From: Bidens hawaiensis
Taxonomy: Eukaryota; Streptophyta; Magnoliopsida; Asterales; Asteraceae
DNA length: 64,000 nt
Direction: 5' to 3'
Assembly (NCBI GenBank): GCA_021521415.1
Contig: JAIQDT010000299.1
Span: forward strand, 1,798,001-1,862,000
In this document: piece by piece, positions 11,376 through 23,025 of the stretch
Layout: every line of letters begins with the position of its first letter
Numbering within the stretch: position 1 is the first letter of the stretch
Position numbers and translations under genes: made by a program
The notes under the pieces: model-generated
Seen by the model: the letters and a program-made list of their open reading frames with translations, nothing else
The model's database searches: none
What the model was told of the DNA's origin: nothing

Positions 11376-13880
11376 GTGCAAGAGAGACTATTCCTAGAAA
11401 GTACCGCACAACCAAAGGAACCAGTTAGAACCTACGTTCCACCAATTTCTTATCCAGCACATTTGAAGAGAGAAAGGTTAGAGGCTCAATATGAAAAGTT
11501 TCTCGAGCTGTTCAAGAAAATTAACATTAATATTCCATTTGTTGAAGCTCTTTCACAAATGCCAAAATATGCCAAGTTTTTGAAAGATGTTCTCACCAAC
11601 AAGAGGAAGCTGGAGGAGCTATCCCATGTCACATTGAATGAAGAATGCTCAGCCATTTTGCAAAAAAAACTTCTAGAAAAGATGACTGATCCAGGAAGTT
11701 TCACTATTCCTTGCCTTATAGGAAATTTGTCTGTCAGCAATGCCCTGGCCGACCTAGGAGCTTGTATCAATTTTATGCCTTATGTGGTTTTTTCAAATTG
11801 AGGGATAGGTGAAACAAAACCCACCCGCAAGAGAATCCAGTTAGCTGACTGATCCATAAAATACCCACAGGGAATTGTTGAGAACATGCTAATCAAGATT
11901 GACAAGTTCGTGTTCCCAGTAGATTTTATGATCCTCGACATGGATGAAGACAAGAATGTACCCCTCATCTTAGGGAGACCCTTCCTAGCCACGGCTAGAG
12001 CACTCATAGATGTTTGCACGGGAAAACTGACTCTTAGAGTAAATGATGAGGATGTTACATTCGACATAGGTAGATCCATGCATCACCCACAATACCATGA
12101 TGATTCACTTTATTGAATTGATTTTATTGATTCGATTGTGAGTTGCCATGTAAGGGATTCTGTCATCTCAAATGCTCTTAATACACAAATTCTCGAGAAA
12201 CCTCTCTCTGAACCCATTCGAGAGGATCACATCATCGAAGAAATCATCGAACTGGAGAGTCAAGAGAAATCTTCATCTCAAGAAGTTTTCCAAGTTGTAA
12301 ATCGCGAACTTAAACCCAAAGATAAACCATCCACCGAGGAACCACCAGCCTTGGAGTTAAAAGAACTACCAGCTCACCTGGAGTACGCTTTCTTGGAAAC
12401 TAAATCCCAACTCCCTGTGATCATTTCGACCAGCTTGTCAATTGACGAGAAGAAAAAGTTGCTTGAGGTTCTTAAACTTCATAAGAAAGCCATCGCATGG
12501 AAAATTATGGATATCAAAGGCATTAGTCCTTCGTTCTGCACTCATAAAATCCTCAAGGAGGAAGATTACAAACTTGTAGTTCAGCATCAAAGGCGTCTAA
12601 ATCCCAACATTCAGGATGTCGTGAAGAAAGAAGTAATCAAACTCCTTGATGCAGGGCTGATCTGCCCCATCTCTGATTCACCTTGGGTAAGCCCGGTTCA
12701 AGTTGTACCCAAGAAGGGAGGACTAACTGTGGTAGTGAACGAGAAAGATGAGCTTATACTAATGAGAACCGTCACAGGCTGGAGGGTATGCATTGATTAC
12801 CGAAAGCTTAATGACTCTACAAGGAAGGATCATTTTCCCCTCCCTTTCATTGATCAAATGCTCGAACGTTTGTCTGGGAATATGTTCTATTGTTTCCTTG
12901 ACGGTTTTTTCTGTTTATTTTCAAATTCCTATTGCTCCTGAAGATCAGGAAAAGACTACATTCACATGCCATTTTGGCACATTTGCCTACCGGCGAATGC
13001 CCTTTGGCTTGTGTAATGCACCTGCTACCTTTCAGCGTTGCATAGTAGCCATTTTCCATGAGATGATCGAGCACTCAATGGAAGTCTTCATGGACGATTT
13101 TTCTGTTTTGTGGAGACTCTTTCGATCGTTGTCTTAAGAACTTAGAGAAAATGTTGACAAGTTGTGAAGAGGTGAATCTTGTTCTTAATTGGGAAAAATG
13201 TCATATCATGGTTCGTGAAGGCATTGTTCTCGGTCACAAGATTTCCCAAGATGGTCTTGAAGTTGATAAAGTAAAAATCGAGAAAATTTCCAAACTCCCA
13301 CCTCCAACGTCTGTCAAAGCAATTAGGAGTTTTCTTGGTCATGCGGTTTTTTACCGCCGCTTCATAAAAGATTTTTCAAAAATCGCTCGACCAATGACCC
13401 AACTCCTTGAAAAAGATGCACCATTTTTATTATGAAGAGTGTTTGAAAGCTTTCAATCATTTGAAAGAAAAACTTTTCAATGCTCCAATCATTGTTGCCC
13501 CAGATTGGACATTACCATTCGAAATCATGTGTGACGCTAGCGATTTGCTATAGGAGCAGTTCTAGGCCAAAGAAAAGATAAGCATTTTCACCCAATCTAG
13601 TACGCCAGCAAGACCCTTAACGATGCACAACAAAATTACACAACCACCAAAAACGAGTTGTTGGCCGTGGTGTTTGCATTTGACAAATCCAGATGTTATC
13701 TTGTTCTTTCGAAAACCATCGTTTACACCGACCATGCAGCCCATTCGATAACTTTTCAACAAGCAAGATGCAATGCCTCGACTAATCCATTGGATCTTGC
13801 TGCTACAAGAATTTGATATTGAAATTTAAGACAAACGGGGTGCGGAAAATGTTGCCGCCGATCATCTTTCATGTTTGGAG
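11376..13880 (+). pseudogene. Athila protease-RT-RNase H, broken and interrupted
   Basis: The order of domains is protease (ALADLGA, an Athila-type DLGA box, near 11745), linker with the GRPFLATARA block near 11975, reverse transcriptase (CIDYRKLND near 12795, MPFGLCNAPATF near 13000, FMDD catalytic box near 13093), RNase H (AVLGQRK near 13558, TDHA near 13728) and the ADHLS block near 13858. Breaks include a one-base T-run expansion at about 12905 relative to copy B, a stop at 13135 and one near 13434. The integrase is absent: the Tekay LTR begins 18 bases after this point, and no Athila integrase was found beyond the Tekay element. Confidence 0.85.
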
Positions 13881-13897
13881 TGCCTAGCTTCACACTA

Positions 13898-15846
13898 TGT
13901 AACGCCCGTTAATTTTCGGTCCAAAGATGTAAATCTTACAAAGTATGTATATTTCTCGAGAGTTATCCGGCGTTCCTCGATGACCTTATCACCTTTCTGG
14001 TACGTTAAATTATTTAACTTTTCAACCAAGATGTTGCTTATTTAAAATTTGAGGGGCTAGAGTGTAAAATTTTTATATCATAAACAAACCCTAACCCCTC
14101 CCCTCTCCTATGTCCGATCGGCAGCAGGAAAGCCCCCAAACCATTCGTTTTTCTTTTGTGAAGCCAAGATTAGGGTCTAAAACTTCAATTGAAGGTTAGT
14201 TCTATGTTTTCCCAAGTCTTTTACACCTTAATTGGTCATTCTATCTCGCGTATTGATCGATAAACGGCTTGTTCTAGGCTAACCGGGTGGCTGTCCAATT
14301 GAGAAATTCCGGGACTGTTTTGGTGGAGATTTTGCACCAACATCTTCCTAGGTATGTCTAGTATAACATTCTTTAAAATCATGTCTATTGGTGTTCGTTT
14401 GATTGGTCAACTAGTTGTAGATTGAAAACTAGTTTTCGGTTGTCTAGAATAGTGAATTGTTGCGTTTAACGCGAGGGATGAAGTAAGTTATGACCAATTC
14501 AGTTTGGATAGCTTCGGTTTAATGTACGGGCTGTTGGAAAATGATTTTTATAAGTATTGGGGCTGAATCGGTTGTCGGTTGCTCAAATGGGTCGGTACAA
14601 CGCGTATTCGGGTTTATTGAATAGTTAGTGCGTTGTACTTGCAAATTACCGACCCATTCGACTCGTGTAGCATCGTGTGGACTTTTTGGCATTGAATTTA
14701 TCATATTGGGTCCACACGGGGCTGAGTTGGATGTTAATGTTCTAAACAACTCTTAAACGCGCGTGTTAGTATCACCAAGTGCTTCCGGGGGTAATTTGGG
14801 AATTCTTTATTCCCGATAGTATCTAAGGGTCGTGTTGGTAAATGTAAGGCCCCGGGGGCTGTTATGATTGAGTTTAATGAGGTCAAGACTTTAGGTAACT
14901 CGAACCATGTTAGAACGTCTCGTAGGATAATCAAGTCCTTTCGGTGTTGTTAGTAATGATTGTATGTAAACCGACAGGCGTTTGAGTTGTGGGGATACTT
15001 AGGGGTTCTCTAGCTCGTGGTGAACTCGTTCCTTGTGTCAGGTGAGTTCATGATGCCCCTTTTTTACTCTCTTTAAGTTTTTGGGCTAGCATGCACACCT
15101 AAGTGATTTTGCTTGATGAACCGTTTAAATTATTTTGTATGGGCCTACTTGTATAGGGTAGACTTTGGGATGGTATCATTGTATGTCTGTATGTATGTTT
15201 ATACATGTATTATTGTATGGCCAATAATTGGCGATGTTAATTAGTCGTTATCGACTAAGGATGTTTACGTATGCCTACTTCGTGTTTGCATACGTTGGAT
15301 AAGATGTTACGTGTTTTGGTTGTACGTATGCTCGACCCTGATGTTATTACTTTGATGATAATTATAGGGATATAATTATATAGATGTATACATATAAGTA
15401 TGAATACTTATTGTGATGATGGCTTAACTGTTTGTATCCCGTTTTATTATAAAATGTTTGGAATGATTATTGTAAATGTCAATTATTAAAACTTGAACTC
15501 ACTCAGCTCAAGCAGACTTTGTTTGCATATTAGTGTGAGTTTTAGGTTAGGAGGAGGATGCTTTACCGCTTGGACATGCACGAGGCTACTTGGACGGTGG
15601 AGGGCATATTTAGTCGGAAGTTTTAATATTGAACATTTTTCTGTTAAATTTTTACTAAATACATTGAAATATGGTTTTAGGCATAATTCCTGGGTTTTGG
15701 GAACTTGTTTCTAATAATTTTGATTTTCCGCTGATTTATACTCTGAACTGGTTTTATTGGAATGAAATGAACGGTTTGAGTTAAGTATTTTGTACGTTTC
15801 TTGTATGAATACCAACTGTAGGATTCCCGGGGTTTGGAGTCTTACA
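13898..15846 (+). repeat. Tekay 5' LTR
   Basis: Starts TGTAACGCCCG and ends GTCTTACA, followed by the primer site. It carries the box GAACTCACTCAGC near its end and a perfect splice-donor-like CAG/GTGAGT at 15039-15047. It differs from the 3' LTR at many positions (roughly a few percent by eye), so the element is much older than the nested one. Confidence 0.9.
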
Positions 15847-15849
15847 AGT

Positions 15850-15905
15850 TGGTATCAGAGCCATGGTTCAAGGGACTGAGCATCCCCAAATGCTTGGACT
15901 CGAAC
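15850..15905 (+). promoter_or_regulatory. tRNA-iMet primer site and leader hairpin
   Basis: TGGTATCAGAGCC at 15850-15862 is the plant initiator-Met tRNA complement used by chromoviruses. Directly after it lies a two-tier hairpin: outer arms 15866-15872 and 15899-15905 (one mismatch), inner arms AGCAT/ATGCT at 15879-15883 and 15890-15894. The nested element has the same architecture at 22641-22680. Confidence 0.8.
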
Positions 15906-16191
15906 TGTAAGGGAAAAGACTAGTAAGCCCACCGCGAGTAGCTGCACGCCAAGAGGTAATTTTAATTGTTAGTCATTCCTTTGAATTTTAAAGTTTCCAG
16001 TATGTGATTAATTGTTTAAGTGTTAGATAGAATGCTAATGTAGTTAGGGGCAGGGGTGATTAGGACGGGCGGGTAAAGTAAACGACTAATTACACCTGAT
16101 CAATGTCATTAGCAGTTTACCCTTACCTTACATGTTCTAAATGCCACTTGTACTTGACCGTGTTAAAATTATGTCTTTGTAGGGATAAGTC

Positions 16192-17507
16192 ATGGTTAAT
16201 ACTCGTGCAGCTAGGAGAGGCCGTCCTAGTGTTCGTGGTCATGGTCGTAAGCCACGTGCTGAAGCCGAAAGTGAGATTCCAATTCCCCAGCAGGAAGAAA
16301 CCCCGATTCATGAGGAGGGGGATAACCCCGCCTTAGATCCTGCTATGTGCGCGGCAATAGCAGATGAGGTTTACCAGGTGCTCCATAGCGCCATTCCCGT
16401 GATCGTTGCTGAGGCCGTTAGGGCCATAGAGGAGTCATTGGTTGGTAAGAGTTCGAATAAGGGCAGGAAGTGTAAGGAGACGTAGGTCGACGAGGAGGAG
16501 GAGGTGTATGTGCCGAGTGGGGATGAAGATGAAGTGCAGACTGTTAGTATATCTACCCGGGGTTGTTCGTATGGAGACTTTAAGAAGTGTGACCCTCCTT
16601 CTTTCGATGGTACTAAGGATGCGTTGTCAGCACATCAGTGGGTGAGGGAGATGGAGGCAGTTTTGAGAGTTAGTAAGTGTAAGGGGGAGGACATGGTGAC
16701 TTATGCCACTGCCTCGTTTCGTTCCAAGGCGCTGTGTTGGTGGATAATCTGGCGCAGGCTATGGGTGATCGTTCTATTAGGAGGATGACTTGGGATGAGT
16801 TGAAGAAGTTGGTTCTTGATCAGTTTTGTCCTCCACACGAATTGGATAAGATTGAACAGGATTTCTTGACCTTGGAGGCGGGCAGTATGACGCATCGGGA
16901 GTATACCACAAAGTTTAATAAGATGGCTCGTTTATGTCCCGATTTGGTTACTCTTGAAGCCAAGAGGATTAAAAAGTATGTGAAGGGGCTTCCGGCAGAT
17001 ATTCGTAGGGGTGTGGTGACCACCGACATGAACTCGTTTCACTCGGTGGTTACCCTAGCAGGCACATTGTATGATCAGAGGCAGAAGATACCGCAGACCG
17101 AGACTAGGAAGATATGGAACTCAAATTCGTATGGTAAGCGGCTCGGGGGAAACAACTTTAATTCAACTGAGAAGAGGGTAAAGACTGAGACTTCAGAATT
17201 TAAGAGGGATGCAGCGTTTGGTAATTGCAAGAAGTGCGGGAAACCGCACAAGGGGGAATGTAATATTAGGTCTGGTTCCTGTTTTCGATGTGATAAGGTT
17301 GGACACCCCCATTTCGAGTGTCCGTCGCTGAATTGTTTCCGCTGTAAGGGGGCCGTCCACTTCGCATCAAACTGTCTTACTAGCAAGGCGGGGGGTTCGG
17401 TCAGGGGACTTCCTCGAGGGGTAAAGTGGAAGAGAAGCTGAAGGTCAGGGCGAGGGCCTTCAACATCTCCAAGAGAGAAGCTAAGGAAGATGCGAACGTT
17501 GTTTCAC
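16192..17507 (+). pseudogene. Tekay gag, broken
   Basis: ATG at 16192, nine bases after a good splice-acceptor-like AG. The N-terminus is Arg-rich, followed by an LDPA block, a capsid-type segment (16560-17060, with FDGTKD and a WW pair) and a zinc module: a short finger CX2CX3HX3C (CKKCGKPHKGEC) and two CCHC fingers near 17280-17375. Breaks: TAG at 16483-16485, a one-base frame change near 16740, and another near 17395 in a G-run. The reading then continues to the intron-like segment at 17508. This protein would package element RNA. Confidence 0.85.
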
Positions 17508-17613
17508 GTACTTTTTCCTTATTCATTTTTATAATCTACTTTTATAATTTCTCATTCCTTCGGAATCGTATGTGTGAATTGTGTAGCTAAGCAGTAGTGT
17601 AATATTATTCCAG
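17508..17613 (+). other. Candidate intron between gag and protease
   Basis: A 106-bp T-rich segment begins GT and ends TATTATTCCAG. It has several in-frame stops and a CTAAG branch-like motif 27 bases before the acceptor. Its precise removal joins ...NVVS- to -TFLLDE... in one frame, which matches the usual uninterrupted Gag-Pro junction of related elements. Alternatives are a small insertion, or a read-through/frameshift site. Confidence 0.5.
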
Positions 17614-20172
17614 GTACCTTCTTACTTGATGAAATACAGGTATCGGTCTTATTTGATTCGGGTGCCAGTAGAAGTTTTGTGTCTACCGCTTTATGTTCCT
17701 CGTTGAATAAATCACTTGAGCGCGTAGCCGATGTGTTTGAGGTTGAGGTCGCCGTAGGAAAGTCCGTTTCCGTGTCTAGTGCTATTCAGGGTTGTTCCAT
17801 CGAGTTGTCTGGGTATAGATTTCTGGTGCGACTGTAATTGATGCTGCTTGGCTGTTTCGATGTGGTGCTTGGGATGGACTGGCTCGTGAGTGTTGATGCT
17901 CAGATCATTTGTGGTCAGAAACTTATACGTCTTAGGGCCCCGGATGGGACCCAAGTTACGGTCTTCGGTGATTGGAATGGTGCGACACACTACATCATAT
18001 CCACGCTTAAGGCTGAAAAACTGAAGCAGCGACGTTGCGGGGCGTATCTGACATATGCTATAAACGTGAAAACTGAGGTGGCTACCGTTGATGATGTTCC
18101 TATCGTTCGGGATTTCCCGAATGTGTTTCCAGATGATTTGTCAGATGTGCCGCCGGATCTCGAGGTCGAGTTCCAGATAGACCTTGTGCCGGGTGCAAAA
18201 GTCGTTGCTCCAGCCCCTTACCGTCTAGCACCAAATGAAATGAAAGAACTTATGGCTCAATTGGAAGACTTGCTCGACAAGGGATTCGTTCGACCGAGCA
18301 TCCCACCTTGGGGTGCCCCGGTCCTATTCGTCAAGAGGAAGGATGGTAGCATGCGGATGTGCATTGACTACCGTGAATTGAATAAACTCACTGTGAAAAA
18401 TCGGTACCCGCTACCAAGGATCGACGACTTATTTGATCAGCTCCAAGGAGCTAGTTGGTTCTCAAAGATCAACCTTAGGTCCGGGCATCATCAGTTGAAA
18501 ATTCGTGAGGATGATATCCCTAAGATTGCCTTCCGCACTCGTTATGAGCATTATGAATTACTCGTGATGTCTTTCGGTTTGACCAACGCACCTACTGCGT
18601 TCATGGATCTTATGAACTGCGTGTGTAGGCCGATGCTCGATCGTTCAGTTATTTTGTTCATAGACGACATTCTTGTGTATTCCAAAAATGAATCCGATCA
18701 CGCCGGTCATCTCACGGAAGTTTTGGAAGCTCTGCGAAAGAACAAGTTGTACGCGAAATTTTCTAAGTGTTCTTATTGGTTTCGCGAGGTTCAGTTCTTG
18801 GGTCATGTTATTAACTCGAGTGGTATTTTGGTTGACCCTACAAAGGTGGAAGTCGTAAACGAATGGGAATCTCCTAAGTCTCCATCCGAAATCCGTAGCT
18901 CTCTGTGCTTGGCGGGGTATTGCCGCCGCTTCGTTCCCGACTTTCTGAAAATTGCATCATCATTGACCAAGTTGACCAAGAAGAGCGTTAAATTTGTTTG
19001 GGGTGCCGAGCAGGAGGAGGCTTTTCTCGAATTAAAGAACAGGTTGACGCATGCTCCGATTCTAGCTTTACCCGATGGAACCGACGATCTGGTTGTGTAT
19101 TCTGATGCCTTTTACCAGGGGCTTGGGTGTGTTCTGATGCAGTGGGGCCGAGTCATAGCTTATGCCTCACTGCAGTTAAAAGCCCCATGAGGCGAATTAT
19201 CCTACTCACGATTTGGAGCTGGCGGCGGTTGTGTTTGCGCTTAAGTTGTGGAGACATTATTTGTACGGTGTCCCTTGTGTTATGTATACCGATCATAAGA
19301 GCTTAAAGTATTTCTTCGAACAAAAGGAACTGAATATGCGGCAGCGTCGCTGGTTGGAGTTGATTAAGGATTATGATCTGGAGATTATGTACCATCCCGG
19401 TAAGGCTAACGTGGTAGCCGACGCGTTGATCCGGAAGGAGAGACCGAAACCTATTCGTGTGAAATCTTACCAGCTTATTCTCAAACCTGATATTTTGAAG
19501 CAGATAGCCAATGTTCAAAATGAGGCTTTACAGGTGGAATGAATTATGTCAGAACGTATTTGGGGTCAGGAAAAATTGTTGGAAGACGTCGATGATGGGG
19601 TGAAGTATAAGGATGGTTGTTTATGGGTACCCAGGTATGGGGGATTTAGGGGTAAAATATTGGATGAAGCACACAAGTCGCGCCATTCTATTCATCCAGG
19701 TGCGGCCAAGATGTACCAAGACCTGAAGAAAAATTATTTGTGGCCTGTGATGAAGTATGAGGTGGCTCAGTACGTGGGTAAGTGTTTGACGTGTCTACAA
19801 GTTAAGGCCGAGCACCAGAAGCCTTTCGGGAAACTTCAACCCCTGGAAATACCCAAGTAGAAGTGGGAGCATCTTAAGATAAATTTTGTGACTAAACTGC
19901 CTCATACTCCTAGGGGTAATTATGACACCATTTGGGTAATCGTTGATAGATTGACCAAGAGCGCTCATTTCTTGCCGATTCGAGAAACTTTTAATTCTGA
20001 GCAGCTAGCCGATGTGTTTATTCATGAGATCGTTTCTAGGCACGGCGTGCCGGTATCTATTGTTTCGGATAGGGATACACGTTTTACCTCCAGGTTTTGG
20101 AAGAAGTTTCATGAGGAGATGGGTACCAAACTTCTCATCAGTACCGCTTATCACCCGCAGACGGATGGTCAA
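17614..20172 (+). pseudogene. Tekay protease, RT, RNase H and integrase N-terminal part
   Basis: The protease carries LFDSGAS near 17653. The RT carries [12 protein letters not shown] near 18360, [10 protein letters not shown] near 18575 and FIDDILVYS near 18658. The RNase H has a DAF variant near 19105 and ALKLWRHYL near 19240. The integrase HHCC zinc region lies at about 19670-19800. The catalytic core has its first Asp at VDRLTKSAHFLP near 19945 and its second at SDRDTRF near 20070. Breaks are TAA at 17834-17836, a frame change near 19185 in a run of C, a TGA at 19540-19542 and TAG at 19858-19860. The reading ends at TDGQ (20163-20172), where the nested element begins, one codon before the SER block containing the catalytic Glu. 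Confidence 0.88.
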
Positions 20173-20362
20173 TGTAACATCCCGAAATTTCTAAGGTAAT
20201 ATTAGTTATATTACTTATTAATAGATGGAAAGTTTACTCGGGTTATCAGGAAATAAATAATATAATAGGAGTTGGTATGGGTCGGGCTAGTGTTGGGTAA
20301 TGGATGTGGGTTGTGGACCTGGGTTAATTGAGATGGGTTAAATGAGAATGGGATTTTAGGGA

Positions 20363-20370
20363 TATAAATA
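20363..20370 (+). promoter_or_regulatory. TATA box of the TR-GAG LTR
   Basis: TATAAATA is followed by a C/A-rich initiator-like region (20390-20450). Transcription is inferred to start near 20395, defining U3/R. The same box is at 24674-24681 in the 3' LTR. Confidence 0.65.
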
Positions 20371-20732
20371 CCCCCAAAATCCCAAAATATCTCATTTCTC
20401 ACCAACTCCCCAACACACACTCCATACACACTCAAAACACACACATTCTAACCGATCAAGATTCGAAGCCGAGACCCGAGATTTGTTGATAGATCTGAGT
20501 TGGTAAGGTAAGAACTAATCCCGCAAAGCTAATATTACTGAAAATGGTTAGGATTTGACGGGTTAACCGGACCCGAAACCTTACTGCCCAAATCGGACCC
20601 CTAAAACGTCGATTTTAGGCCGATTTGATGGTTGGGGTTTGTAGGCGCTGATCATACGATTCCGTGGGTACCAAAATCGAGTTATTTGGCTAAGAAACGA
20701 AGGAGTTATGGGCAAACAGATCTGCAGCGCGA

Positions 20733-21136
20733 TAACTTCGCCTGCAAGATTAAGTTCGCCTGATGAACTTCGCCTTCAAGCGTAACTTCGCCTTCAAGCG
20801 TAAGTTCGCCTAAGGATAACTTCGCCTGAAGCCAAGTTCGCCTAAGGTTTAACTTCGCCTACGGTCAAGTTCGCCTAAGGATAACTTCGCCTGAAGCCAA
20901 GTTCGCCTAAGGTTTAACTTCGCCTGAAGCCAAGTTCGCCTAAGGATAACTTCGCCTGAAGCCAAGTTCGCCTAAGGTTTAACTTCGCCTGAAGCCAAGT
21001 TCGCCTAAGGTTTAACTTCGCCTGAAGCCAAGTTCGCCTAAGGTTTAACTTCGCCTGAAGCCAAGTTCGCCCGAGGGTTAACTTCGCCTGAAGCCAAGTT
21101 CGCCTAAGGTTTAACTTCGCCTGAAGTGAAGTTCGT
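20733..21136 (+). repeat. Tandem array 1 in TR-GAG LTR (32-33-bp units)
   Basis: About 12 imperfect units, each of two 16-bp halves: AACTTCGCCTGAAGCC and AAGTTCGCCTAAGGTT with minor variants. Left-edge units are degenerate and the core units nearly identical, the usual result of unequal exchange or slippage. The same array is at 25044-25447. Confidence 0.9.
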
Positions 21137-21210
21137 TTAGAAAATAAATTAAAAACCTAATGGGAAATGTGTTAAGACAGTTAATGGAAATAAAATTTTT
21201 CCAAGCTGAC

Positions 21211-21308
21211 CTGGCAGCTCGACCCCAGCCAGGGGCTCTGCCCCTTGGACCCTGCTAGGGGCTGCCGCCCCTAGACCCCGCTGCCAGGGGCGCTGCCCCC
21301 GGACCCCC
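21211..21308 (+). repeat. GC-rich triple hairpin cluster in LTR
   Basis: Three successive units each contain AGGGGCnnTGCCCCT-type inverted repeats followed by GGACCC or AGACCC, in a context otherwise AT-rich. Each unit can fold into a stem of 5-8 bp. Repeated at 25522-25619 in the other LTR. Function unknown; an RNA packaging or stability role is conceivable. Confidence 0.7.
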
Positions 21309-21805
21309 GTTCGTTGTGGGTCATATAAAGATAGAAATACGTTATGAGAGGTGATAGTTAATTGATACGTGTAACTTGTTCAGTCAGCCGAGCCCAGTTA
21401 AGAGAAGGGATTTACAGCTATCAGAAACAGAAGCAGAGTTCAGGTGAGTTTCTAGCCCCATTTATGTGTTATGTTTTCGGGGCTGTGTGCATACTCGATA
21501 TGTTTGTTAATACGCTTATCCTAAGAGATAAGTGTATGCCTTATGTGAATGATATGATATATAGGAGTGATTGCTTGATGGTACGTGAACGATCTTCGGA
21601 TATTGCACGTACTGTCAGGTTGTAACACTATGTGTAAGGTAAGTATGATATGTATGTTTATGTGTATGAACATGATAGAGATAATAGAAGAAAGAAATGA
21701 TAATGTATGGTTACGAAAAGGGTACCGAGCCCTACTAATACTCGAGGTATGATGTATGGTTGTATGGTGACGAAGAGGGAATCGAACCCTTCTAATATTC
21801 GAAAA

Positions 21806-22221
21806 TTAGGGACCAGACCCTTATAATATCTGTGACGTTAGGGACCAGACCCTTATAATATCTGTGATGTTAGGGACCAGACCCTTATAATATCTGTGAC
21901 GTTAGGGACCAGACCCTTATAATATCTGTGATGTTAGGGACCAGACCCTTATAATATCTGTGACGTTAGGGACCAGACCCTTATAATATCTGTGATGTTA
22001 GGGACCAGACCCTTATAATATCTGTGACGTTAGGGACCAGACCCTTATAATATCTGTGACGTTAGGGACCAGACCCTTATAATATCTGTGACGTTAGGGA
22101 CCAGACCCTTATAATATCTGTGATGTTAGGGACCAGACCCTTATAATATCTGTGATGTTAGGGACCAGACCCTTATAATATCTGTGATGTTAGGGACCAG
22201 ACCCTTATAATATCTGTGAGG
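21806..22221 (+). repeat. Tandem array 2 in TR-GAG LTR (32 bp x 13)
   Basis: Thirteen head-to-tail copies of a 32-bp unit (TTAGGGACCAGACCCTTATA plus 12 more bases). Units differ almost only in the base after TGTGA; in order these read c t c t c t c c c t t t g. Degenerate units precede it at 21715-21805. These are direct repeats without spacers, so this is not a CRISPR. Confidence 0.95.
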
Positions 22222-22624
22222 TTATAGGGCGAAAGGCTCTTTAAAACGTATGAATATATGAATGTATAGAAGTATGAAAGAATAAAAGTATGAAATGCAA
22301 GAATGTATTGTATGATTATGTGATTAACTAGAACTCACTCAGCGTAGCTGACTTTTAGTATGCACGCAGGTGAGCTGATTATAGAGTTAGCATGAGGATG
22401 GCACATGGCATGGATTGAACGGCTGGCATCTGAAGAAAGAAGTAAAGATGTTTTAAATATAAAGTTTTGGTGTTATGGTATCAAGGAAAAGATTTAATGT
22501 TTTGTAACAAATGATTGACGTTTTATATTCCGCGAAAAGTTTTAATAAACTCTGATTTGAAGAACTGTGTTTATGAGTAAATCCGACGCTAAAGTAGGGT
22601 CACCGGGTTCGGGGCCTTACAAGT

Positions 22625-22680
22625 TGGTATCAGAGCATAAGTTCGAGAGATTTAAGCATCCTACATGCTTAGACTCGAAC
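22625..22680 (+). promoter_or_regulatory. TR-GAG primer site and leader hairpin
   Basis: TGGTATCAGAGC at 22625-22636 is the tRNA-iMet complement. Directly after it lies a nested hairpin: outer arms GTTCGAG (22641-22647) and CTCGAAC (22674-22680), inner arms AAGCAT (22654-22659) and ATGCTT (22665-22670). Both stems are perfect. The Tekay leader has the same plan. Confidence 0.85.
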
Positions 22681-23025
22681 AGAAAATGGGATTTAAGTAA
22701 GAAAGGAAAGAAGATGCCAGTTCAAGAATGCCATGTGTCGCTCAAGCAAGATCAGTAAAGGTAAAGTGTACGATTAAATGATATATGTTAATTAGAATGA
22801 AAAGATATGTGAACGATAGGGATAGGAATAATTGCTTGTTTGATTTGACTAATTGCTTAAGTAGAACCAGCACAAATAGACTCATAAAGGGAAGTGTATA
22901 GGACACGGAAAGCAACGTGATCAGCTAGTCACAACTGGCCACTGTTATTACCTGTTAGCCTTGCTATCCTTGTACTAAATAGTTCCTTGAGTGATGATGC
23001 TTGTGTTTTCCATTTAAGAATACTA

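Larger units (their letters stand above)
20173..22621 (+). repeat. TR-GAG 5' LTR (2449 bp)
   Basis: Starts TGTAACATCCC, ends CCTTACA. It contains a TATA box (20363-20370), a first tandem array (20733-21136), a GC-rich hairpin cluster (21211-21308), a CAG/GTGAGT splice-donor-like site (21441-21449), a second tandem array (21806-22221) and the GAACTCACTCAGC box near 22331, also present in the Tekay LTR. Confidence 0.92.

Noticed and set aside
20211..20444. 77-codon minus-strand frame in the TR-GAG LTRs (also 24522-24755)
   Set aside because: Identical in both LTRs simply because the LTRs are identical; antisense to the promoter region; no motif.
21362..21625. 87-codon frame in the TR-GAG LTRs (also 25673-25936)
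   Set aside because: Begins with TTG, lies within the LTR, has no domain, and is duplicated only as part of the LTR.
21806..22221. 32-bp regularly repeated units, CRISPR-like at first sight
   Set aside because: Units abut head to tail with no spacers, lie inside an LTR and recur in the other LTR; this is an ordinary minisatellite in a plant genome.
22987..23025. Longer gag start at 22987
   Set aside because: The codon there is TTG. The first ATG (23026) follows a good acceptor-like AG and gives a Gag-like N-terminus.
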